Assembly (NCBI GenBank): GCA_003446975.1
Contig: DMAP01000420.1
Span: 1-15,463, forward strand
Length of the DNA stretch: 15,463 nt
Direction of reading: 5' to 3'
Origin: Clostridiales bacterium
Lineage (GTDB): Bacteria > Bacillota > Clostridia > Tissierellales > Dethiosulfatibacteraceae
Shown: positions 1 to 6,700 of the stretch, one piece after another
Position numbering within the stretch: position 1 is the stretch's first letter
How the letters are laid out: each line of letters begins with the position of its first letter
Position numbers and translations under genes: made by a program
Notes under the pieces: generated by a model
Seen by the model: only the letters and a program-made list of their open reading frames with translations
Told to the model about the DNA's origin: nothing
Databases searched by the model: none

Positions 1-413
1 TAAGGACCTCCAACCAGGGAGCTAAAGACTTCCAATACATTAAAGTTCAGAATGGAGAATTCCTTTATACAACAGTTGGGGAAAAATTGCAGCAGCTAGC
101 CCAACAATATATGGGCGAATGCGGATTCAGTTCCATTGGCGGGGTTGTTGGTTGTACGAACAATGAAGAAGGCATCCAATTAAGGAATAGAATTAAAAAT
201 CTGTTTCTTCTGATACCAGGCTATGGAGCTCAAGGAGGAGGCGCAAGGGATGTTGTGCCATATCTGATCAATGGCAACGGCGGAGTTGTAAATTCTTCAA
301 GAGGCATCATCACAGCCTATAAGAACGATCCTTCAAATCCATCGGACTTTGCTGATGCTGCCAGAAAAGCTGTTATCAAGATGAGGGATGAGATATGGGG
401 TGAATTGACATAA
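1..413 (+). CDS. pyrF: orotidine 5'-phosphate decarboxylase, C-terminal part (5' end outside window)
   Basis: This enzyme decarboxylates OMP to UMP, the last step of de novo pyrimidine synthesis, in the cytoplasm. Only the last 136 codons are visible, open from base 3 to the TAA at 411-413. The first visible residues, RTSNQGAKDFQ, match the RTSNPGS segment of the long 'subfamily 2' PyrF proteins. Further on, the segments GGVVGCTN, FLLIPGYGAQGGG and VNSSRGI (phosphate-binding loop) are in the expected order for this TIM barrel. The stop codon overlaps the pyrK start by one base (TAATG), so the two genes are translationally coupled. The identification rests on the motifs and on the pyrK-pyrD-pyrE neighbours. 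The gene is cut by the window edge, not truncated biologically as far as can be seen. Confidence 0.93.
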   Translation, partial: RTSNQGAKDFQYIKVQNGEFLYTTVGEKLQQLAQQYMGECGFSSIGGVVGCTNNEEGIQLRNRIKNLFLLIPGYGAQGGGARDVVPYLINGNGGVVNSSRGIITAYKNDPSNPSDFADAARKAVIKMRDEIWGELT

Positions 414-1156
414 TGAAAACCGAAATTACTAAAATCCTTGGAAATAATCTAATATGTGACAATATTTTCGAAATAGTTGTGGCAATAGATATAAGACCGC
501 TACCTGGTCAGTTCTATATGATCAAAGGCCTGAATGGCGATTACTTGCTGCCAAGGCCAATCAGCGTGCATGATTATGAAGATGGCGTTCTTAAGTTGCT
601 CTATAGAGTATCAGGTCATGGAACCAATCAAATCAGCAGGCTGAAAAAAGGTGATAACATTCAGATATTTGGTCCTCTGGGCAATGGGTTTGATGTGAAG
701 CTTTTAAAAGGTAAAATCGCAGTTATAGGTGGTGGCATTGGGATAGCGCCTTTGCTGTATTTGGCTAAGAATATTGAATCACAAAACCTCAACATTTACT
801 TGGGATATAAGGATGACACTTTCTGTGTTGAAAGCTTTGAGGTAAATTGCGACAAACTAACAATTGTGACTGAGAATGGGTGTGCCGGTAAAAAGGGCTA
901 TGTGACGGATTTTGTCAATGTAGGCGAATTTGATACAGTCATAACCTGTGGTCCTGATATGATGATGGAAAAGATTATTAGAGAATGCGTTGAGAAAAAT
1001 ATCCCAGTCTATGCATCGCTGGAAAAGAGAATGGCCTGTGGGATAGGCGCTTGCCTGGGCTGTGTTGTAAGCACCATAGACGGAAACAAGCGAGTCTGTA
1101 AGGATGGTCCAGTCTTCAGCGGCAGAGATCTGATGATAAGGAGTGAAAATGGCTGA
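413..1156 (+). CDS. pyrK: dihydroorotate dehydrogenase electron transfer subunit
   Basis: PyrK is the FAD and [2Fe-2S] subunit of class 1B dihydroorotate dehydrogenase; it carries electrons from the PyrD flavin to NAD+. The 247-residue protein is of normal length. It shows the FAD-binding RPIS motif (R48-S51), a glycine-rich NAD-binding segment GGGIGIAPL (106-114), the CGPD motif (C179), and a C-terminal iron-sulfur cluster site with cysteines at 209, 214, 217 and 229 in a CGIGACLGC...C pattern. The ATG at 413 shares a base with the pyrF stop, and the gene runs 8 bp into pyrD, as expected for a pyr operon with fixed subunit ratios. Presence of PyrK indicates NAD-linked orotate formation, typical of Firmicutes without a respiratory quinone-linked PyrD. 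Confidence 0.96.
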   Translation: MKTEITKILGNNLICDNIFEIVVAIDIRPLPGQFYMIKGLNGDYLLPRPISVHDYEDGVLKLLYRVSGHGTNQISRLKKGDNIQIFGPLGNGFDVKLLKGKIAVIGGGIGIAPLLYLAKNIESQNLNIYLGYKDDTFCVESFEVNCDKLTIVTENGCAGKKGYVTDFVNVGEFDTVITCGPDMMMEKIIRECVEKNIPVYASLEKRMACGIGACLGCVVSTIDGNKRVCKDGPVFSGRDLMIRSENG

Positions 1157-2051
1157 TTTAAGAGTAGATTTTTTGGGAAAAACCTTTAAGAATCCTGTTG
1201 TTGCTGCAAGTGGAACATTTGGGTTTGGAGAGGAATACAATGAAATTTACGATGTAGGACTAATAGGTGGGATCTGCTCAAAAGGTCTTACACTACAAAG
1301 CAAACAAGGAAATGACGGAATCAGGCTCTGGGAAACACCAATGGGATTGATGAACAGTATTGGACTTCAGAATCCGGGAGTAGACAGTTTTATTTCCCGG
1401 GAAATACATATCATGAAACAATTTAATACCATTATCATTGCCAACTTGGGCGGAAACACCTTGGAAGATTATTTGAGTGGCGTTATGCTTTTGAATGACT
1501 CAGACGTTGATATCATTGAGTTGAATATATCATGCCCAAATGTCAAAGCAGGCGGTATGGCTTTTGGCATAAAAGCTGATATTGCTTATAGTACTGTAAA
1601 ATCCGTAAGAGAAATTTGCAGGAAGCCGTTGATGGTCAAACTCTCTCCAAATGCTGAGAACATATCTGAAATGGCGGTTGCATGCGAAGAAGCAGGCGCA
1701 GAGTCATTGTCACTTATCAACACCATCAATGCCATGGCCATAGACATATACGGCAGAAAACCGGTCTTCAACAATTTATATGCTGGACTATCGGGCCCTG
1801 CAATAAAGCCTATAGCCTTAAGGATGGTACACCAAGCGGCAAAAGCAGTCAAAATACCAATATGTGGAATGGGAGGCATTTCTTCAGGCTGGGATGCAAT
1901 AGAGTTCATTATGGCTGGTGCATCAATCATCCAAGTTGGAACGGCAAACTTTGTCAAGGCAGATATTTGCCTTGACATTATAAGAGAGATTGATGAATTT
2001 ATGGATTCACAGGGTGTTAAAGATATAAAAGAAATTACAGGGATTGTATAA
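1149..2051 (+). CDS. pyrD: dihydroorotate dehydrogenase, class 1B catalytic subunit
   Basis: PyrD oxidises dihydroorotate to orotate with FMN and works as a heterotetramer with PyrK. The 300-residue protein has the N-terminal FKNPVVAASGTFGFG segment, the substrate/FMN segment MGLMNSIGLQNPG (65-77), the active-site loop ELNISCPNVKAGG with catalytic Cys129 (cysteine rather than serine marks class 1), MVKLSPN, and the FMN phosphate loops GMGGISSG and GASIIQVGTA. I chose the ATG at 1149 because AAGGAG at 1138-1143 lies 5 bases upstream. An in-frame GTG at 1143 sits inside that ribosome binding site and is unlikely. The start overlaps the end of pyrK by 8 bp. Confidence 0.96.
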   Translation: MADLRVDFLGKTFKNPVVAASGTFGFGEEYNEIYDVGLIGGICSKGLTLQSKQGNDGIRLWETPMGLMNSIGLQNPGVDSFISREIHIMKQFNTIIIANLGGNTLEDYLSGVMLLNDSDVDIIELNISCPNVKAGGMAFGIKADIAYSTVKSVREICRKPLMVKLSPNAENISEMAVACEEAGAESLSLINTINAMAIDIYGRKPVFNNLYAGLSGPAIKPIALRMVHQAAKAVKIPICGMGGISSGWDAIEFIMAGASIIQVGTANFVKADICLDIIREIDEFMDSQGVKDIKEITGIV

Positions 2052-2086
2052 CAAAAAACAAAAGGGACGGTTCTTTTTGTTTTTTG
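2052..2086 (+). repeat. A/T-rich palindrome between pyrD and pyrE
   Basis: Immediately after the pyrD stop, the 12 bases CAAAAAACAAAA (2052-2063) are the exact reverse complement of 2075-2086. Inside them lies GGGACGGTTCT, which can extend the stem by four more pairs (two of them G-U), leaving a three-base loop. The element fills almost all of the 49-bp pyrD-pyrE gap and ends just before the pyrE ribosome binding site GGGAGGAG (2089-2096). It is open in the pyrE frame. The stem is A/T-rich and has no U-run after it, so it is a poor terminator. It may be an mRNA stability element or a small mobile repeat. Confidence 0.6.
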
Positions 2087-2100
2087 CAGGGAGGAGAAAA

Positions 2101-2658
2101 ATGGAATTGTTGGAATTATTTAAAAAAAGCGAGGCTGTCCTCGAGGGGCATTTTTTACTGTCATCAGGAAAACACAGTCAGAAGTATGTGCAGTGCGAAA
2201 AGTTGATGCAGTATCCGGATAGGGCTCAAAAGGTAGTGTCTGCAGTGGCAGAAAAAGTAAAAGAACTTGGAATAGACGTGATAGTCGGACCAGCGATGGG
2301 TGGCATACGAGCCGCATACGAACTTGGCAGACAGTTAAACATCAGGACGATTTTTACTGAGAGAGTGGACAATGTCATGACCTTGAGGAGGGGATTTGAG
2401 ATCAAAGACGGTGAAAAGGTTTTGATTATGGAGGATGTTGTCACAACAGGAAAATCTTCCCTGGAAACAGCAGCCGTTATCGAATCCTTTGGCGGCAATG
2501 TGATTGGAATTGGGTGTTTAGTGGATAGAAAAATAAGCACCATAGATCTTCCAATATACTCTGCAATCGAATTATATTTTGAGGCTTATGAACAGGAAAA
2601 CTGCCCGGAATGCAAGAATGGCACAGAGGCAATTAAACCGGGCAGCAGAAAGATGTAA
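2101..2658 (+). CDS. pyrE: orotate phosphoribosyltransferase
   Basis: PyrE joins orotate to PRPP to give OMP, the substrate of PyrF. The 185-residue protein has the phosphoribosyltransferase fold. Visible motifs are the N-terminal LSSGKHSQKYVQCE substrate segment, VGPAMGGIRAAYELG, and the PRPP-binding motif VLIMEDVVTTGKSS (107-120) with the adjacent acidic pair. The C-terminal CPECKNGTEAIKPGSRK ending is found in one branch of bacterial PyrE and carries a CxxC pair (C168, C171). The start is the ATG at 2101, with GGGAGGAG four bases upstream. The frame stays open to a TTG at 2044, but that stretch encodes only the palindrome and is not coding. The stop lies one base from the end of the convergent hydrolase gene. 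Confidence 0.95.
   Translation: MELLELFKKSEAVLEGHFLLSSGKHSQKYVQCEKLMQYPDRAQKVVSAVAEKVKELGIDVIVGPAMGGIRAAYELGRQLNIRTIFTERVDNVMTLRRGFEIKDGEKVLIMEDVVTTGKSSLETAAVIESFGGNVIGIGCLVDRKISTIDLPIYSAIELYFEAYEQENCPECKNGTEAIKPGSRKM
2601..2645. terminator. GC-rich inverted repeat in the 3' end of pyrE, possible shared terminator
   Basis: CTGCCCGG at 2601-2608 and CCGGGCAG at 2638-2645 form a perfect 8-bp stem around a 29-base loop, inside the last 20 codons of pyrE. Read on the minus strand, the hairpin is followed by TTTTCC, so it could end the serine hydrolase transcript within pyrE. Read on the plus strand, no U-run follows. The loop is long for an intrinsic terminator, so this is tentative. It is the only GC-rich stem I see near the pyrE/hydrolase junction, where the genes leave no intergenic space for one. 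Confidence 0.35.
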
Positions 2659-2659
2659 T

Positions 2660-4438
2660 TTAGATTAGCAGATTCAGATTTAGCAGAACCATACAAAAGG
2701 CAATACTGACAATATTGTATAAAATGTCTGAATATTTGAGGAACTTGATGCCATTAACGTTAGTAACCACAATAGAATATGACATATGAATCAAGGTCGC
2801 CATCACTATCAACCAAGAAGCCAGCTTGATAAAAAAGTTATAATTTAATATGGCATAGTTTACAATTCCCATGTAGAGGGCAATTCCAAGCCCAATCATT
2901 GAGAACAGCTTAATGAATGTCGTTATAACCGTTAGACTGGAAGATATTCTTTTTCTTAAAAAATACGCGAAGGTAATAATAGCATAGAAAATGGTTAGTA
3001 AAAAGAATAATACTGTGACAACTAGCGTCACTCCCCTGTTCTCCAGACCATTAATTCTAATGTAGGTCTGAGAGAAATCAGTCGCTAGAAAAGTCTTACC
3101 GTCCTTATTGAAAAACTTGAGAGTTCCAATGGGTGTATCATAGGTGTTGTTACTGAGATGTGTAATGCTTTCACCATTCATTTGATACCCTCGAGATAGT
3201 AATCCGGTTATTTCAATCATTTTTCCTGGAACGATAAATCTTAGCAGCTTTTCTGCGGTCCTAAAGCTGGACCATGCATTCACATAGCATCCCTCAATAT
3301 TAATGTTGGCTCCAGGTGAGGAAATCAGGATTTTTTTCGCTCCCATCAAAAGATTGACGACCTTGTTGATGATGTCAGTTATTTCCTGGTCAGGAACATA
3401 AGTATTGAAGGAAAGGAATATGCCTGTATCAAATTCAGGTATCAGAACAACTCTCGAGTAGAAATGAAGCGTTTGGCCCTTCTTATCAAAGTATGTGTAC
3501 TCATTTCTCGTTTTGATGTTCCAAATATAGCCTATTCCCGATAACTCATCAGAAGATGAAAACTGCCTTGACAAAAGCTGTTCTTTTCCGTTCAGGCTTA
3601 GAATGTTCGCATCATCACTCATCAACCATCTGATATATGTTCCCATATCATGGGCAGTTGATACAGCGGATCCTTCTGGATAGAGATTCATATATGGCTC
3701 CAAGGTTTCTTTTCCATTAGGCAAATAAGCATGGGAGACATAGACCTTATCATGTGTATGAGCGAATGTGGTATGATCCATGCCAAGGGGTTTAAAAATT
3801 CTGTCGTTGCTATAATCGGCAAAATCAATACCTGTAGCGCATTCAACCGCGTAAGCGGCAAGCGCTGTCCCATAATTTGAGTAAGAGGCTACTTTGCCAG
3901 GCTTGAAAATTTGTTCAGGTATATATTTTCGTACAGTAATAGACAGCGGCTCAGTGTCGCTTATATTCTTTACCGCCATCCCTGTTATGATTTCTTCGAA
4001 TCCTCCTGTATGTGTCAGCAGGTGATGCATGGTCACAGGATATCTCAGTTTTGGAAAATCAACACCAAGGTACTCGGAAATGTCAGTATGAAAATCGAGT
4101 AAGCCATCTTCTGCAGCCATAAGCGCAGCTACTGCAACAAAGGTTTTTGATATCGATCCGATTCGAAAGCCTGTTAAGTCCGGATCAGACTCGATGCCAA
4201 GATCTTCAACAGCATACCCATACCCGGTTTTAAGCAATTCCTTACCCTCAACTACCAGTGTCGCTACAGCTCCTTTAGCCTTTCCACTCTGGATGGTCTT
4301 TTGAATTTCCTCATTGAATGCTTCTCTTATCAGATTGTGATCAATAGAGGGTTTAACAGACTTCTTTGCATATGCTGGAACAAAGCATAAAGACAATAAA
4401 GTTGTCACAATCAGCAAGACAGCTATAAATTTTTTCAT
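2660..4438 (-). CDS. exported beta-lactamase-family serine hydrolase with C-terminal membrane helices
   Basis: This 592-residue protein belongs to the class C beta-lactamase/PBP4*-like serine hydrolase family, whose members act on peptidoglycan peptides or small amide/ester substrates outside the membrane. It has a signal peptide (MKKF, hydrophobic 5-20, AYA cleavage site near 24), the catalytic SxxK tetrad S95-I-S-K98, the second motif Y186-S-N188, and a K319-K-G321 triad in the position of the third motif. An extracellular linker domain (about 370-465) follows, then four predicted membrane segments (about 469-493, 505-530, 537-560 and 572-592), which would tether the enzyme to the cell surface. 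The start has AAAGGAG five bases upstream. It has its own promoter and is separated from the upstream kinase by a terminator. The substrate is unknown; the sequence gives no reason to call it a true antibiotic-hydrolysing beta-lactamase. Confidence 0.87.
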   Translation of the reverse strand: MKKFIAVLLIVTTLLSLCFVPAYAKKSVKPSIDHNLIREAFNEEIQKTIQSGKAKGAVATLVVEGKELLKTGYGYAVEDLGIESDPDLTGFRIGSISKTFVAVAALMAAEDGLLDFHTDISEYLGVDFPKLRYPVTMHHLLTHTGGFEEIITGMAVKNISDTEPLSITVRKYIPEQIFKPGKVASYSNYGTALAAYAVECATGIDFADYSNDRIFKPLGMDHTTFAHTHDKVYVSHAYLPNGKETLEPYMNLYPEGSAVSTAHDMGTYIRWLMSDDANILSLNGKEQLLSRQFSSSDELSGIGYIWNIKTRNEYTYFDKKGQTLHFYSRVVLIPEFDTGIFLSFNTYVPDQEITDIINKVVNLLMGAKKILISSPGANINIEGCYVNAWSSFRTAEKLLRFIVPGKMIEITGLLSRGYQMNGESITHLSNNTYDTPIGTLKFFNKDGKTFLATDFSQTYIRINGLENRGVTLVVTVLFFLLTIFYAIITFAYFLRKRISSSLTVITTFIKLFSMIGLGIALYMGIVNYAILNYNFFIKLASWLIVMATLIHMSYSIVVTNVNGIKFLKYSDILYNIVSIAFCMVLLNLNLLI

Positions 4439-4487
4439 TTTAACTCCTTTCGATTAATCAGTTAGTTTGTTTTACAAAATAGATTCT

Positions 4488-4539
4488 AATATAACAGTCT
4501 GAAAGTAATCTAACAGTTATCTTAAACAATCCTTAAAAA
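4488..4539 (-). promoter_or_regulatory. hydrolase promoter with three 11-bp direct repeats (OmpR-type operator candidate)
   Basis: On the minus strand, three consecutive 11-base units read TTTTTAAGGAT (4539-4529), TGTTTAAGATA (4528-4518) and ACTGTTAGATT (4517-4507). The third overlaps a weak -35 (CTGTTA, 4516-4511), which lies 17 bp from a -10 box TATATT (4493-4488). Repeats of about one helical turn overlapping a poor -35 are the usual layout for activation by OmpR/PhoB-family regulators. The same arrangement occurs upstream of the cupredoxin-protein gene at 10648-10700. The regulator encoded just upstream (5997-6689) is one candidate to bind it. Confidence 0.5.
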
Positions 4540-4544
4540 TACAC

Positions 4545-4583
4545 AAAAAAGCTATTTGGTAAAAACGCCAAATAGCTTTTTTT
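4545..4583 (-). terminator. intrinsic terminator of the nqr-like/two-component operon
   Basis: A 15-bp stem, AAAAAAGCTATTTGG (4545-4559) pairing with 4568-4582, encloses an 8-base loop. On the minus strand it ends in a T-run and lies about 20 bases after the stop of the kinase gene, so it should end the long minus-strand operon. The flanking A and T runs make it symmetrical, so it could work in both directions. It also insulates the hydrolase promoter downstream of it. Confidence 0.88.
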
Positions 4584-4600
4584 ATAGGTTTTTCAAGTTT

Positions 4601-5995
4601 TTACTTGCTGATAGGCAATGTAATGATGAATCGGCAACCCTTGCCAATATCTGAAACCAATGAAATGGTTCCATTATGCATAATTATAATTTTTTGCACA
4701 ATAGAAAGGCCCAATCCACTGCCACCGGACTCTGAATTTCTTGAACTGTCGGTTCTTACAAAAGGATTGAAGATTTCTTCACTCAAATTTGAAGGAATAC
4801 CGATGCCATCATCCATAAAGGTGATTTGAGCATCATTATCTATATTCTGAAGCTTTAAAGAAAGTTTTGTTCCACTTTTGTTGTAACGCAAGGTATTTTC
4901 CATCAGGTTGCTGATGACTCTATCCATAGCTTCGTGGTCCATATCGACGTTGATTTCATATTCAGGAATATCAAATTCATATGAAAAATCAGCAGACTCC
5001 AGCATATTGATATAGCCAGCCATTTTTGATCTTAAAAATTCCGACATATCCATTTTGACAGTATTAAGTTTATATTCAGGGCTATCCAGTTTTGACAGTT
5101 CAAAAAGGTTATTGATTAGTGTATCAGCTCTATAACAGTTTTGATATATTGACCTGATGTGTTTCTCATCAATTTTATCGGGATTGTTCAGACAGTATTC
5201 AGCGTACCCCATTATGATTGCTAGCGGGTTTTTTAAATCATGAGCAATATCGAGAGTCAATTGCTGTCGGCTGCTCTCGGATTTTTTTCTCAGATTGATC
5301 TCTTGCTGTATTTGTGAAGCCATATCGTTGAAAGCCCTTTCCAGATCACCTATTTCATTATCTAGACCTAAGTTGGATCGAGCTGAGTAATCTCCTTTTC
5401 TCAATTGATCTGCACTCATCTGCAGGGATGCTAGAGGATTTGTGAAACTTGAAGCAGACATTCTCGAATATAACAAAGTTCCGATAGCTAACAGCAAAAT
5501 ATAAACTGAGATGATGGCCGCTATAACAGCTACAACTGCAGTGGAATCTGACGAATTGTAGAGACGATTATGTGTGATATTGAAATCAATCCGAATCGAT
5601 GTGGGGAATGTAACGACAAGCCAAAACGTCTCATTCTCATTGTAAGCCACAGAAAAGCTGTATTGACGTCGTATGTCTTGTGAACGGATTAGAAAATCCG
5701 TCCACTCACTGATAGTCAGCTGAGTTCTCGGAAAGGTATTGATTCCCTTTGAGAAAATGATTCTGTAATCGCTATTAATGACTTGTATGCCGCCATTATT
5801 AGATAAAACCTCACTGTAATCTATGTCAGAAATATTGTTTTTCATCAATGAGTTAGCTGTATACTTATTCTTGACCAAAGAGTCTTCAAGATAGACTGAC
5901 ATTAGATTAAATAAAAAATAAGCACTTATAGCAATAAGTGTGGTGATCAGGAAAATAGACACATAATTGAATAATAACCGGTTCTTAAGCTTCAA
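4601..5995 (-). CDS. sensor histidine kinase (first two-component system)
   Basis: This 464-residue membrane kinase is the likely partner of the response regulator just upstream. It has a transmembrane helix at about 11-32, an extracytoplasmic sensor region of about 115 residues with no recognised fold, a second helix at about 152-177, and a HAMP-like linker. The HisKA domain carries the phospho-acceptor H252 in DIAHDLKNP. The ATPase domain has an N box (NLMENTLRYN), DDGIGIP, and GGSGLGLSI. The start is a TTG separated by one base from the regulator stop. An AAGGGAG lies 12 bases upstream, rather far, so translation probably depends on coupling. It is the last gene of the minus-strand operon. 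The signal is unknown; membership of the electron-transport operon suggests a redox, sodium or envelope cue, but that is inference. Confidence 0.9.
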   Translation of the reverse strand: MKLKNRLLFNYVSIFLITTLIAISAYFLFNLMSVYLEDSLVKNKYTANSLMKNNISDIDYSEVLSNNGGIQVINSDYRIIFSKGINTFPRTQLTISEWTDFLIRSQDIRRQYSFSVAYNENETFWLVVTFPTSIRIDFNITHNRLYNSSDSTAVVAVIAAIISVYILLLAIGTLLYSRMSASSFTNPLASLQMSADQLRKGDYSARSNLGLDNEIGDLERAFNDMASQIQQEINLRKKSESSRQQLTLDIAHDLKNPLAIIMGYAEYCLNNPDKIDEKHIRSIYQNCYRADTLINNLFELSKLDSPEYKLNTVKMDMSEFLRSKMAGYINMLESADFSYEFDIPEYEINVDMDHEAMDRVISNLMENTLRYNKSGTKLSLKLQNIDNDAQITFMDDGIGIPSNLSEEIFNPFVRTDSSRNSESGGSGLGLSIVQKIIIMHNGTISLVSDIGKGCRFIITLPISK

Positions 5996-5996
5996 T

Positions 5997-6689
5997 TTAC
6001 TTGGTGGCTCCCTTGCTAAATTTATAACCTATGCCCTTTATTGTTTTAAGATAAAATGGCTGTTTGCTGTTTGCTTCGATCTTTTTTCTTATATGGCTGA
6101 TGTGGACCATTATCGTGTTGTCGTCATAGTAATAATCTTCATTCCAGACAGCCGAATAAAGTTGTTTTTTCGTAAAGACCCTTTCTGGATTCTCCATGAA
6201 ATGCTTTAGTAGTAAAAACTCTTTCGCATTAAGATCAATCGTTACATCATTTTTATATGCGCTACATGCATCGATATCTAAAGTCAGTTCGCCTATTGTC
6301 AACAGCTTCGAGGCACTTTTCCCCAAATTGGGATGTCTTCTGTTTAATCGAACACCTACTCTTGCTATCAACTCAACCATGCTGAAAGGCTTAACTAGAT
6401 AGTCATCGGCACCTAGTCCAAAACCTAAAAGTTTGTCCATATCCGTATCCCTCGCTGTCAACATGATGATAGGCACATCGCTTTTTTCTCTAATCTTTCT
6501 AAGCAAGTTAAAACCATCAAGTTCTGGCATCATAACATCAAAGATACCTAGATCCACTTGTTTGCTATTAAATAAATCAAGAGCATCTTTTCCGTTCTTT
6601 GCACAGATGACTTCATAGTTTTCCTTTTCAAGATTTAGTGTCAACAAATCTCGTAATTCTCTCTCATCTTCAGCAATCAATATATTCAT
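5997..6689 (-). CDS. OmpR/PhoB-family response regulator (first two-component system)
   Basis: This is a 230-residue DNA-binding regulator with a receiver domain (1-120) and a winged-helix output domain (about 135-228). The receiver has acidic residues E7 and D8, phospho-acceptor D51 in FDVMMPELDG, T78 in IIMLTARD, and K100 in YLVKPF. The output domain ends with the typical HISHIRKKIE...IKGIGYKF pattern. I chose the ATG at 6689, with GAGGAG seven bases upstream; an in-frame TTG at 6704 overlaps that site. It begins 11 bp after the nqrF-like stop, with no terminator between, so it is co-transcribed with the electron-transport genes. It is a natural candidate for binding the direct repeats at 4507-4539 and perhaps those at 10648-10680. 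Confidence 0.93.
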   Translation of the reverse strand: MNILIAEDERELRDLLTLNLEKENYEVICAKNGKDALDLFNSKQVDLGIFDVMMPELDGFNLLRKIREKSDVPIIMLTARDTDMDKLLGFGLGADDYLVKPFSMVELIARVGVRLNRRHPNLGKSASKLLTIGELTLDIDACSAYKNDVTIDLNAKEFLLLKHFMENPERVFTKKQLYSAVWNEDYYYDDNTIMVHISHIRKKIEANSKQPFYLKTIKGIGYKFSKGATK

Positions 6690-6700
6690 CCTATCTCTCC

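Noticed and set aside
857..1240. Antisense open frame across pyrK/pyrD
   Set aside because: It lies wholly opposite two certain genes, and its translation shows no recognisable domain or plausible start context.
2044..2100. A longer pyrE starting at the TTG at 2044
   Set aside because: The added 19 residues are encoded by the palindrome, and the start would overlap pyrD without a ribosome binding site. The ATG at 2101 has a strong one and matches the family N-terminus.
2660..4438. Antibiotic-resistance class C beta-lactamase
   Set aside because: The fold and motifs are shared by many non-resistance hydrolases. The membrane tail and the altered third motif argue against a true AmpC enzyme.
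4439..4600. Small gene or riboswitch in the gap between kinase and hydrolase
   Set aside because: The gap is explained by a terminator, an operator-promoter and a ribosome binding site; no open frame or riboswitch-like fold remains.
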